Positions 33,088 to 41,588 of a DNA stretch of 64,000 nt are shown here, one piece after another (the first letter of the stretch is position 1; each line of letters opens with the position of its first letter). The stretch lies in assembly GCF_020892095.1 (NCBI RefSeq), contig NZ_AP024845.1, positions 2,480,001-2,544,000 of the forward strand. Direction: 5' to 3'. The translations under genes and the position numbers were made by a program. Under the pieces are notes generated by a model that did no database searches, was not told the origin of the DNA, and saw only the letters and a list, made by a program, of their open reading frames with translations. This DNA comes from Claveliimonas bilis (lineage in GTDB: Bacteria > Bacillota > Clostridia > Lachnospirales > Lachnospiraceae).

Positions 33088-35418
33088 ATGAAAGAGCAAT
33101 TGTCAGGTTTATCTGCTCTCCAGGTGGCAGAGCGCCGGGAACGGGGAGAGGGTGAAAGCGAAAGCGGGAAGATTACAAAGAGCAGGGGACAGATCGTCCG
33201 GGGAAATTTATTTACTCTGTTTAATTTTCTGAACTTTCTGATAGCAGGACTTCTTTTTGCAGTCGGGGCATATTCCAACATGCTGTTTATCGGCATTATC
33301 ATTTTAAACATTATGATCGGGATTTTTCAGGAACTGAAGGCGAAAAAGCTGGTAGATGAACTGTCTATCCTGAACCGTCCGCAGATCTGTGTCCGCAGAG
33401 ATAACGAAGAAATGCTTGTGGAGCCGGAAGAAGTTGTGAAAGATGATCTGGTGGTGCTGGAGAGCGGAAATCAGATCTGTTATGATGCTGTTGTAATAGA
33501 TGGTATGCTGGAAGTAAATGAATCGCTGCTTACAGGAGAAAGTGATGCGGTGGTGAAAGAAACTGGTTCAGAACTGTTTTCCGGAAGCTCTGTCATTTCG
33601 GGAAAGGCCTATGTAAGAGTGATACATGTAGGTGACAGCAATTATGCAACGAAACTTGCAAACGAGGTAAAAAAGGAAAAGCAGGTTCAATCAGAACTTT
33701 TAGGATCAATGAGAAAAGTGACCCACTTTACCAGCTTTTTGATCATTCCGCTGGGAATCCTTCTTTTTGTGGAAGCGTTTTTCTTCCGGAATACGCCGGT
33801 GAATGAAGCGGTATTATCTTCGGCGGCAGCCTTGCTTGGCATGCTTCCGAAGGGATTGGTGCTTTTGATCTCTGTTTCTTTAGCGGCAGGTGTGATCCGT
33901 CTGGCCAAAATGAAAATTCTTGTCCAGAATATTTATTCTCTGGAGACGCTTGCCCATGTAGATACCCTCTGCCTGGATAAGACAGGGACCATCACAGACG
34001 GAAATCTGAAAGTTTGCACAGTAATTCCAGTGAGCATATTTCCGGAAGGAGAAGTAGACAGGCTGATAGGGTCTTATATGGCGGCCTGTGATGATAATAA
34101 TGTTACTTTTCGTGCATTAAAGGAAAGATTCAAGGAGGATCCGGTTTATCAGCCGGTGTATAAAATTCCGTTTTCATCCAAAAGAAAATGGGGCAGTGTA
34201 AGTTTTCAGGGAGCAGGCACAGTATTTGTAGGAGCGCCTGAGAAGCTCATGGGAAATCTTTCCAGAAATCTGGAAGAAGAAATGAGGAAGGGACGCCGCC
34301 TGATCGTGATCGGATATACCGGAAGCATATGGAAAAACGACCAGGAGCTGCCGGAACAGATCCGTTCTCTTTACGGCGTGGTTCTGGAGGATACGATCCG
34401 TCCTCATGCGAAAGAAACTCTTAAATTTTTCCGAAAAGAAGGAGTAGATGTAAAGATTATTTCCGGTGATCATGTGACTACAGTATCGCAGATTGCAAGG
34501 AGAGCAGGACTTCGCCGGTGGAAGGAAGCGGTTGACCTTTCAGAATACCCGGATGAGATTGATTATGACAGACTCTGCGAGACATGTTCTGTTTTTGCAA
34601 GGGTGACGCCGAAACAAAAGCAGGAGATCATAAAGGCGTTGAAGCGTCAGGGACATCAGGTGGCTATGACGGGGGATGGAGTGAATGACCTCCTGGCTCT
34701 TCGGGAAGCAGACTGTTCGATTGCTGTTGCGGACGGCAGCGACGCCAGCCGGCAGATTTCCCAGGTGGTGCTGCTTAATTCGGATTTCACCCACCTTCCG
34801 CAGGTTGTGATGGAAGGAAGGAAAGTCATACATCATGTAACAAGAACTGCACAGGTATTTTTTATTAAAACAATTTATTCTGTACTGGTGTCCTTTTTAT
34901 GCCTTTTTACCAATCAGGCATTTCCCTTTATACCGATACAGATTACTTTAATTGATGCCTGTATTGAGGCTTATCCATCCTTTTTTACAATCGTGGAATC
35001 CAATACAAGGCAGATACATGGAAGATTTTTGCCTTCTGCCCTTACCCATGCGGCGCCTTTTGGCATAACGGTGACAGCGATGATCGCCCTGACAAATTTT
35101 CTTGCGCCGCTTTCAGCTTCCGAACAGCAGACGGTAATGTATCTGCTTTTAATATTGATTTCCATGTCGGCAGTAGTAAAAAGCTGTATTCCTTTCAGTC
35201 CCCTGAGAGCCTTTTTGTGCGTGACTATGGTACTGGGGACCTTTGGGGCGATTCTTCTTTTACCGTCTCTGTTTGAAGTTCAGCCTGTTTCGGCAGGAAT
35301 GGGAATTTATATTCTGGCCGGGATCATTGCTGCTATTTTCCTGATTATGTTGTTGGAGGGCATTACTTACAGATTTGGGGACAGAGTGGAAAAAGAAAGA
35401 AATCTGCGTTATGATTAG
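33088..35418 (+). CDS. P-type cation-transporting ATPase with LPKGL motif
   Basis: 776 residues. Actuator TGES (149-152), M4 motif GMLPKGLVLL (252-261), phosphorylation site DKTGT with Asp297, and hinge MTGDGVNDLLAL. No N-terminal metal-binding domain. The membrane motif has Lys where Ca2+/Na+/H+ pumps have PEGL, placing it in the poorly characterised branch that includes streptococcal/lactococcal MgtA/YoaB-like (FUPA23) ATPases, reported to export Ca2+ or Mn2+; the ion here is not assigned. A histidine kinase and regulator gene follow directly, suggesting that they control it. Confidence 0.88.
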   Translation: MKEQLSGLSALQVAERRERGEGESESGKITKSRGQIVRGNLFTLFNFLNFLIAGLLFAVGAYSNMLFIGIIILNIMIGIFQELKAKKLVDELSILNRPQICVRRDNEEMLVEPEEVVKDDLVVLESGNQICYDAVVIDGMLEVNESLLTGESDAVVKETGSELFSGSSVISGKAYVRVIHVGDSNYATKLANEVKKEKQVQSELLGSMRKVTHFTSFLIIPLGILLFVEAFFFRNTPVNEAVLSSAAALLGMLPKGLVLLISVSLAAGVIRLAKMKILVQNIYSLETLAHVDTLCLDKTGTITDGNLKVCTVIPVSIFPEGEVDRLIGSYMAACDDNNVTFRALKERFKEDPVYQPVYKIPFSSKRKWGSVSFQGAGTVFVGAPEKLMGNLSRNLEEEMRKGRRLIVIGYTGSIWKNDQELPEQIRSLYGVVLEDTIRPHAKETLKFFRKEGVDVKIISGDHVTTVSQIARRAGLRRWKEAVDLSEYPDEIDYDRLCETCSVFARVTPKQKQEIIKALKRQGHQVAMTGDGVNDLLALREADCSIAVADGSDASRQISQVVLLNSDFTHLPQVVMEGRKVIHHVTRTAQVFFIKTIYSVLVSFLCLFTNQAFPFIPIQITLIDACIEAYPSFFTIVESNTRQIHGRFLPSALTHAAPFGITVTAMIALTNFLAPLSASEQQTVMYLLLILISMSAVVKSCIPFSPLRAFLCVTMVLGTFGAILLLPSLFEVQPVSAGMGIYILAGIIAAIFLIMLLEGITYRFGDRVEKERNLRYD

Positions 35419-35448
35419 AAGAAAAGAAAGAAGAAAAGAGGCTAAAAC

Positions 35449-36885
35449 ATGTCTTTGAAAAAAAGAATGTTTCGTTCTAATATGAAAATTTTATTTACTG
35501 CCCTCATCTGTTTGATGCTGATTATTATGACGGTATTGATCATTTTTGAGGATGCGTTGGAAGGCCAGATTTATAAGATCAGTCAGACTAAGATAGACGG
35601 CAATGCGGGAAGTGTAATGCGTGCGGTGGAGATGGAAGATACAAGGAATGCTGAAGATCTTCAAAGCAAAGTAAAACAGTGGGATTATTATGCGGCTGTC
35701 ATTGCTGACGGAAAGATATTGTCCGGTAATCGGAGCGGTCAAATGAGCGATCTGGCGGAGTTCTTTCAGGAACAGGATAATCAAAGCGGCCGGACAGAAC
35801 TGTTTGCATTTCAGAAGGCAACTGTGATAGGGAAATATCTTCCGGACCAGGGCGCATATCTGGTGGCGGCCCATTTTCCGGAGGGAAATTGGATCACCGC
35901 ATCTTTAAACAGTTCCTTCTATGCATTTCTGGGGGCGGTATTTCTGGCAGGAACCGTAGGGATTGCGATTTTGCTTTTCCTGGCTTCCTTTTTTACCAGA
36001 AGGATGAACAGGGTTGTTATGGAGCCGATCGAACTGTTAGTGGAAGGAGCCGAGCGGATCAAGAGCGGAAATCTGCAGGAAAATATTCATTATAAAGGAG
36101 AAGCGGAATTTGAGCATGTATGCCAGACATTCAATGAAATGCAGAAAACCATTTTAGAAGACCGGAAAGAGAGAGCAAGGACAGAAAGAGCCAGAACGGA
36201 TATGGTGACGGGAATTTCTCATGATCTCAGGACACCCCTTACGTCGATACAGGGATATATTAAAGGAGTTCTGGATAAAGTGGCAGATACAGAAGAGAAG
36301 AAGATAATGTATCTGAAAACAGCTTATGAGTCTACAGAAGAAATGAATATCCTTCTGCAGAAACTTTTTGACTTCTCACGGATGGAAAGTGGTCAGATGC
36401 CTTTTCACATGGTAAAAGCTGACCTTGCGGAATATGCGGCGGCTTATGTGGCGCAAAAAGACGCGGTAACAGATTCTGCTGTAGCGGAGATTTCTATGCA
36501 TAAACAGGCAGAGTATATGCCGGAGATTTCGATGGATGTGGAGCAGGTCAGAAGGATTCTGGACAATCTTTTAGAAAACAGTATAAAATATGCAGAAGTT
36601 ACACCGGTACGAGTGGAAGTGTCGGTAAAAGAAATGGAAAAAGAAGTCTGTCTTTCATGGAAGGACAATGGAAAAGGCGTACCGGAAGAAAAACTGGAAA
36701 GAATATTTGAGAGTTTTTACCGGTGTGATGAGGCAAGAAAAGAGAAAGGCAGCGGTGTGGGACTTTATGTGGTAAAATATATCATGGAACGGCATAACGG
36801 GTCTGTTCAGGCGGAAAATGACAATGGACTGAGGATCAGTCTGCATTTTCCGAAGACTGATGAAGAGAGTCCGGATATTCGGTGA
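35449..36885 (+). CDS. Sensor histidine kinase
   Basis: 478 residues: membrane segments at ~13-33 and ~158-182 enclose an extracellular sensor of ~120 residues, then HAMP (~184-236), a HisKA domain with His258 in GISHDLRTPLTS, and the HATPase domain with N box (NLLENSIKYAE), G1 (WKDNGKGV) and G2 (KGSGVGLYVV). The sensor matches no family I recognise. 30 nt after the P-type ATPase gene and 33 nt before its regulator, in the less common kinase-before-regulator order. Confidence 0.93.
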   Translation: MSLKKRMFRSNMKILFTALICLMLIIMTVLIIFEDALEGQIYKISQTKIDGNAGSVMRAVEMEDTRNAEDLQSKVKQWDYYAAVIADGKILSGNRSGQMSDLAEFFQEQDNQSGRTELFAFQKATVIGKYLPDQGAYLVAAHFPEGNWITASLNSSFYAFLGAVFLAGTVGIAILLFLASFFTRRMNRVVMEPIELLVEGAERIKSGNLQENIHYKGEAEFEHVCQTFNEMQKTILEDRKERARTERARTDMVTGISHDLRTPLTSIQGYIKGVLDKVADTEEKKIMYLKTAYESTEEMNILLQKLFDFSRMESGQMPFHMVKADLAEYAAAYVAQKDAVTDSAVAEISMHKQAEYMPEISMDVEQVRRILDNLLENSIKYAEVTPVRVEVSVKEMEKEVCLSWKDNGKGVPEEKLERIFESFYRCDEARKEKGSGVGLYVVKYIMERHNGSVQAENDNGLRISLHFPKTDEESPDIR

Positions 36886-36918
36886 TGGAGGAATAAGATA
36901 AAAGCAGGAGGAGAGCAG

Positions 36919-37617
36919 ATGGCGAAAATACTGATTGCAGAAGATGACAGAAAGATTGCAGAGCTGGAAAGGGACTATCTGGAGAGCAGCGAATATGAAA
37001 CAGTTATTGTAGAAAATGGAAATCAGGTCATTCCGGAATTGAAGAAGGGAGGGTATGATCTGGTTTTGTTGGATATTATGCTTCCGGGATGTGACGGGTA
37101 TGAAATATGCCGCAGGGTAAGAGATGAAACTGACATTCCGATCCTGATGGTAACTGCGCGTGCGGAGGCAGTAGATGTAATACGGGGACTCGGATTGGGG
37201 GCAGACGATTATATCATAAAACCGTTTGATCCGTTTCAGCTTGTAGCAAGGGTGCGATCTCATTTGAAAAGATATACCCGACTGACTACAGGGAAAGGGG
37301 AAAAAAGCAGCGAAAGAATCCGGATAAAGGATCTTGTGATCGAGACAAAGACCTGGAAGGTCTGGAAGGAGGGGGAAGAATTGAAACTTCCGCACCGGGA
37401 GTTTGAACTTTTGCGTTTTCTGGCAGAAAATCCTAATATTGTATTTTCGAAAGAAGAACTCTTTGAAAAAATATGGGGATTTGACTATGTGTCAGATGCG
37501 GCTACCGTATCGGTTCATATTAACCGGATCCGAGAGAAGATCGAAGATGATCCATCTGATCCTCAATACATAAAAACAATATGGGGAGTCGGGTATCGGT
37601 TCGAAGAACCAAAATAG
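36919..37617 (+). CDS. OmpR-family response regulator
   Basis: 232 residues: receiver with acidic pocket (AEDD) and phosphoacceptor Asp52 in LVLLDIMLPG, Thr and Lys switch residues (MVTARA; IIKPFD), then a winged-helix Trans_reg_C domain ending IKTIWGVGYRFEEPK. Pairs with the preceding kinase. Targets unknown; the ATPase operon is an obvious candidate. Confidence 0.95.
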   Translation: MAKILIAEDDRKIAELERDYLESSEYETVIVENGNQVIPELKKGGYDLVLLDIMLPGCDGYEICRRVRDETDIPILMVTARAEAVDVIRGLGLGADDYIIKPFDPFQLVARVRSHLKRYTRLTTGKGEKSSERIRIKDLVIETKTWKVWKEGEELKLPHREFELLRFLAENPNIVFSKEELFEKIWGFDYVSDAATVSVHINRIREKIEDDPSDPQYIKTIWGVGYRFEEPK

Positions 37618-37637
37618 GACTGAAAGGAAGGGCAAAG

Positions 37638-38222
37638 ATGGACTGGATGAGCAAAGTGCTCTCGGGAACAAAAGATCTGCTGAAATGCAAGGATCATGTC
37701 CTGGTGGGGATAGATGGCAGGTGTGCGGCCGGAAAGACTACATTTGCGGCCGGGCTGCAGCGAAAAGAAGGCTGCAGTGTGATTCATATGGATGACTTCT
37801 TTCTGCGTCCGGAACAAAGGACGCGAGAACGATTAGAGTGTCCGGGCGGAAATGTGGACTATGAACGTTTTCGGGAAGAGGTTATGGAACCGCTGATAAA
37901 AGGTGAAAAATGTTTTTACAGACCTTACGACTGTCATCTGCAGACGTTTGGAAAGGCAAAATGCATAGAACCGGGACGGCTGACGGTCGTGGAAGGATCT
38001 TATAGCTGTCATCCTGCTTTGTGGAACTATTATGACCTCCATGTTTTTATGACAATTGATCCGGCTTTGCAGATGCAGAGGATTGAAAAACGGAATAGAG
38101 AAAAGGTCAGAGATTTTCAGGAAAAATGGATTCCTTTGGAGGAAAAGTACTTTTCTGCATGCAGAACAGAAGAAATGTGCGAGATAAAAATTTCTGATTT
38201 TATTTTGAATGAAACAAATTGA
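37638..38222 (+). CDS. Uridine-kinase-like P-loop kinase
   Basis: 194 residues. Walker A GIDGRCAAGKTT, then VIHMDDFFLRPEQR, the substrate/lid region of the uridine kinase/phosphoribulokinase superfamily, and VVEGSYSCHPAL. Phosphorylates a nucleoside or similar small alcohol; substrate not fixed by sequence, and it is shorter than classical Udk. ATG 37638 follows gaaaggaag. 20 nt after the response regulator, so possibly cotranscribed, with EFR1 following. Confidence 0.82.
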   Translation: MDWMSKVLSGTKDLLKCKDHVLVGIDGRCAAGKTTFAAGLQRKEGCSVIHMDDFFLRPEQRTRERLECPGGNVDYERFREEVMEPLIKGEKCFYRPYDCHLQTFGKAKCIEPGRLTVVEGSYSCHPALWNYYDLHVFMTIDPALQMQRIEKRNREKVRDFQEKWIPLEEKYFSACRTEEMCEIKISDFILNETN

Positions 38223-38245
38223 GGAGAAGGAAAGGAAGAGTAAAA

Positions 38246-39043
38246 ATGAAGGGAAGACAAATAATTTTCAGCCCTACAGGAGGAACGAAAAAAGTAGCGG
38301 ATCTTCTTGCAGGAGAATGGAATCTGAAAAGAGAGGCGGTCGATCTGACAGATCCTTCTGTGGATTTTGGAAGTATTTCCGTGGAAAAAGAAGAGCTGAC
38401 GCTTATTGCGGTGCCGTCCTATGGCGGACGTGTTCCAGCGCTTGCAGCAAAACGGTTCCGTCAGATCAAAGGAAATGGGGCAAGGTGTGTGATTGTCTGT
38501 GTGTACGGAAACAGAGCCTATGAAGATACTTTGACAGAGCTTGAGGATCTGGCGGAAGAATGCGGATTTGAGGTTATAGCGGCAGTGGCTGCCATTGCAG
38601 AGCATTCTATTATGCATCAATATGCGACAGGCAGACCGGACAGAGAAGATGAACAGGAATTGAAGGAATTTGCAGAAAAAATCTGGAAGAAGTTTCAAGA
38701 AGAGCAGAGTAAAGGGCAAATATGGGAGCAAGAAAAGAGAAAAATATCAGACTTTAAAGTGCCGGGGAACCGTCCTTACAAAGAATCTGCCCCTGTGCCT
38801 ATGGTGCCGAAAGCAGAGGATGGATGCAACCAATGCGGAATCTGTGCGAAGAAATGTCCTGCAGAGGCAATTTCTCTCAATCATGTACAGGAAGCAGATG
38901 AGAAAAAGTGCATTTCCTGTATGCGCTGTGTGGTTGTATGTCCTGCCGGGGCAAGAAAAATAAATGCAGCGGCAGCAGCTGCCGTTGCACAGAAGATCGA
39001 AAAGGCCTGCTCTGTCAGAAAGAGGAATGAACTGTACTGTTAA
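38246..39043 (+). CDS. EFR1-family flavodoxin-ferredoxin protein
   Basis: 265 residues joining an N-terminal flavodoxin-like domain (FMN loop FSPTGGTKKVA; VPSYGGRVP) and a C-terminal two-[4Fe-4S] ferredoxin (CNQCGICAKKC...P and CISCMRCVVVC...P, residues ~192-240). Family members are electron carriers of anaerobes with no settled partner. ATG 38246 follows ggaag. Its last 29 nt overlap the 3' end of the LacI-type gene convergently. Confidence 0.92.
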   Translation: MKGRQIIFSPTGGTKKVADLLAGEWNLKREAVDLTDPSVDFGSISVEKEELTLIAVPSYGGRVPALAAKRFRQIKGNGARCVIVCVYGNRAYEDTLTELEDLAEECGFEVIAAVAAIAEHSIMHQYATGRPDREDEQELKEFAEKIWKKFQEEQSKGQIWEQEKRKISDFKVPGNRPYKESAPVPMVPKAEDGCNQCGICAKKCPAEAISLNHVQEADEKKCISCMRCVVVCPAGARKINAAAAAAVAQKIEKACSVRKRNELYC

Positions 39044-40058
39044 GATCAGGTGTGTTAGCATCAAGCGGCACTTTGGCAGGGCCGGTGGGATTTCTGACAA
39101 TCAGACTTGCATGGAGGAGAAGAGTTCCGATAGCAATTCCGTTCATCAGGCTTTCCAGTGCATAGTATCCGCTTTTGCCAAGCTGGATCCGTTCCTGGCG
39201 CACGGTTGTGAGAGGAGGAGCGGTGTAGGCGCAGATGGGAAGATCGTCAAATCCGATGATACTAATATCGTCCGGAATGCGGTATCCCATCTGCTGGCAC
39301 TGGATCATAGCAGCATTGGCAATAAGATCGTGGCTGCATATGATGGCGGTAACCCCGAGATTTAAAAGCCGGGGAAGATGTTTCTCCATGCACTGGGTAA
39401 TATAGTAGGAGCTCCCGGCATAGGTAGGATCGCTTTTCAGGCCATTTTGGCGAAGTGCCGAAAAGAAAGCCTTGTGGCGGACCTGCATAATGTGCGAGCC
39501 GAGGGCGTGGCTTAGATAGCCGATTTTTTTATGCCCCTTTTGTTTTAAGTGAGAGACAGCCAGCTCCATCCCCTCGCCATTGTCGATCCCTACATATCCG
39601 ATATGGGGATTTGCCATAATATAGTTGTCGTAAAGGACGGTGGCAGTGTGGCTTGTGTGGAAGTCTTTCATCCAGGGGTCGCTTAAAGAAAAGCCCAGGA
39701 TGAAGGAGCCAAGATAGTCATGCTTCAGCATAAACGTATCATAAGAATAAGATTTCTGCAGTTTTTCCGTTACCGGAATAATGTCTACTGAATAGCCGGC
39801 CGGTTCCGCCATCTGCCGGAATCCTAAGATAATCTCATACCCAAAATCGTGAGGGTTCTCATAATCCATATTTTCAATCAGAATACAAAGTCGGCGTACC
39901 CCTCCGGGACGCCGTATTTTTGTATATCCCAATTCTACAGCTGTTTCAAGTACATTTTTTTGTAAAGTTTCGCTGATGTCAGTCGCCCCATTGAGCGCTT
40001 TGGAGACAGTACCCTTGGAAATCCCCAGTTTATCAGCAATATCCTGTATTGTAGCCAT
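39015..40058 (-). CDS. LacI-family regulator of the maltodextrin operon
   Basis: 347 residues. N-terminal LacI HTH (ATIQDIADKLGISKGTVSKALNG) with hinge, then a periplasmic-binding-protein-like effector domain (LCILIENMDYENPHDFGYEII; IIGFDDLPICAYTAPPLTTVRQ). Divergent from the maltodextrin operon with 280 nt between them, so it very likely controls it and itself (MalR-type); the inducer would be maltose or maltodextrin. aaaagaaagg precedes ATG 40058. Confidence 0.9.
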   Translation of the reverse strand: MATIQDIADKLGISKGTVSKALNGATDISETLQKNVLETAVELGYTKIRRPGGVRRLCILIENMDYENPHDFGYEIILGFRQMAEPAGYSVDIIPVTEKLQKSYSYDTFMLKHDYLGSFILGFSLSDPWMKDFHTSHTATVLYDNYIMANPHIGYVGIDNGEGMELAVSHLKQKGHKKIGYLSHALGSHIMQVRHKAFFSALRQNGLKSDPTYAGSSYYITQCMEKHLPRLLNLGVTAIICSHDLIANAAMIQCQQMGYRIPDDISIIGFDDLPICAYTAPPLTTVRQERIQLGKSGYYALESLMNGIAIGTLLLHASLIVRNPTGPAKVPLDANTPDLNSTVHSSF

Positions 40059-40148
40059 ATAAGGACCGCCCTTTCTTTTGGAAAATATCTGTTCATATTA
40101 TAGCTAAGTAAAGATAGAAAATCAACGGATTTTAGGTAAAACAAAAGG

Positions 40149-40170
40149 AAGTTTCGTATATTTTCGAAAA
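40149..40170. promoter_or_regulatory. Candidate LacI-type operator, distal
   Basis: aagtttcgtat (40149-40159) is the exact reverse complement of the 11-mer at 40306-40316, and ttttcgaaaa (40161-40170) beside it is a perfect 10-bp palindrome with a central CG as LacI-family operators have. Confidence 0.5.
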
Positions 40171-40259
40171 GGAAATATGAGTAAGTAGAAAAACTATACA
40201 AAAAAATGAGAAAAAACTATGAAAAATAGATAAATCTTAAAATTTGTACAGATGAATTA

Positions 40260-40288
40260 TTGACTAAAATAGAAAGAGAAGGTATGAT
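40260..40288 (+). promoter_or_regulatory. Promoter of the maltodextrin operon
   Basis: TTGACT (40260-40265), 17-nt spacer, TATGAT (40283-40288). Transcription should start near 40295, just before the ACGAAAC repeats. Confidence 0.75.
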
Positions 40289-40297
40289 TAACACATA

Positions 40298-40316
40298 ACG
40301 AAACAATACGAAACTT
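40298..40316. promoter_or_regulatory. Candidate LacI-type operator, proximal
   Basis: ACGAAAC at 40298-40304 and again at 40308-40314 (10-nt period), the second within atacgaaactt, which recurs inverted at 40149-40159. Position over the early transcribed region fits repression by road block or looping. Confidence 0.5.
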
Positions 40317-40338
40317 TTAAGGAAATGGAGATGAAGTA

Positions 40339-41574
40339 ATGAAGAAGAGAGGGTTGGCGCTGCTGCTTACTGCCGGACTTCTGGCGACCGGACTTAGCGG
40401 CTGTGCCGGACAATCTGAAGGCGGAGCAGGAGAGACGGAAAAAGTCCGCCTGATGGTGTGGTCACCGTCCAATGACCAGTCAAAAGACAGCGGGGAATGG
40501 CTTCAGACAATGTGCAAAAATTTTGCCAAAGAACATCCGGAGTGGGACATCACCTTTGTGTATGGCGTAGCGGATGAAGCCAGCGCAGCAGGTCAGGTAT
40601 CGCAGGATCCGGAAGCCAGTGCGGATGTTTTTATGTATGCCAATGATACACTGACTACAATGACAGATGCAAATGCACTGGCAAAATTCGGAGGAAAGTA
40701 CAGGGAACAGATTGAAGAGAGTAATTCAGAAGAGGTGTTGGCCTCTCTGATCAAAGATGATGAACTTTATGGCGTTCCTTTTACAACAAATACCTGGTTT
40801 ATGTACTACGACAAATCGGTATTTTCCGAGGAGGATATTAAGAACCTGGATACCATGCTGGAAAAGGGAGTGGTATCGTTCCCGTTCACAAACTCCTGGT
40901 ATCTGCCGGCTTTCTATATTGGGAACGGCTGTACTTTATTCGGGGATGGTACAGACGAGTCCAAGGGAGTGGATTTTGGCGGAGAGAAGGCAAAAGAAGT
41001 TACGGATTATCTGATCGATCTTGAAAGTAATCCAAATTTCCGTATTGATGCGGATGGTTCCGGTATTGCGGGGCTTCGTGACGGAAGCATCAATGCTATG
41101 TTTTCAGGCTCCTGGGATGCCAATGCGGTAAAAGAAGCTTTAGGGGACAACATGGGAGTAGCTTCCCTTCCTGCTTATACGCTTAACAGGGAAGAAAAAC
41201 AGATGATGTCCTATGCGGGATCCAAGGCAATCGGAGTAAACCCCAACAGTGATAATATGGTGGCGGCGATCGAACTTGCGGTCTATCTGGGATCGGCAGA
41301 AGCACAGAGAGCTCATTATGAAATGTGCGGCGTTATTCCATGCAGCACGCAGCTTCTTGAAGAGACAGAATTTGCGGAAGACGATCTTGTATCAGCACAG
41401 GATGATACATTCAACAACACATCCATCCTGCAGCCTTTCGTGTCCAAAATGAACAACTGCTGGACTCCTGTGGAAAATATGGGTAAGGGAATCCGAAATG
41501 GAAGCATTACTCATGAGAATGCGGCAGAACAGACAGAACAAATGAACGATGCAATGAACAGTGATGGAATCTAA
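40339..41574 (+). CDS. malE: Maltodextrin ABC transporter substrate-binding lipoprotein
   Basis: 411 residues. Lipoprotein signal with lipobox LLATGLSGC, Cys22 being lipidated. Extracellular solute-binding family 1 (MalE/MdxE type): VRLMVWSPSN, YGVPFTTNTWFMYYDKSVF and GSWDANAVKEALGDN fit oligosaccharide binders. First gene of the operon, followed after 14 nt by its permeases. Gene symbol rests on family and operon context. Confidence 0.9.
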   Translation: MKKRGLALLLTAGLLATGLSGCAGQSEGGAGETEKVRLMVWSPSNDQSKDSGEWLQTMCKNFAKEHPEWDITFVYGVADEASAAGQVSQDPEASADVFMYANDTLTTMTDANALAKFGGKYREQIEESNSEEVLASLIKDDELYGVPFTTNTWFMYYDKSVFSEEDIKNLDTMLEKGVVSFPFTNSWYLPAFYIGNGCTLFGDGTDESKGVDFGGEKAKEVTDYLIDLESNPNFRIDADGSGIAGLRDGSINAMFSGSWDANAVKEALGDNMGVASLPAYTLNREEKQMMSYAGSKAIGVNPNSDNMVAAIELAVYLGSAEAQRAHYEMCGVIPCSTQLLEETEFAEDDLVSAQDDTFNNTSILQPFVSKMNNCWTPVENMGKGIRNGSITHENAAEQTEQMNDAMNSDGI

Positions 41575-41588
41575 ATGAGGTGAAGAGG

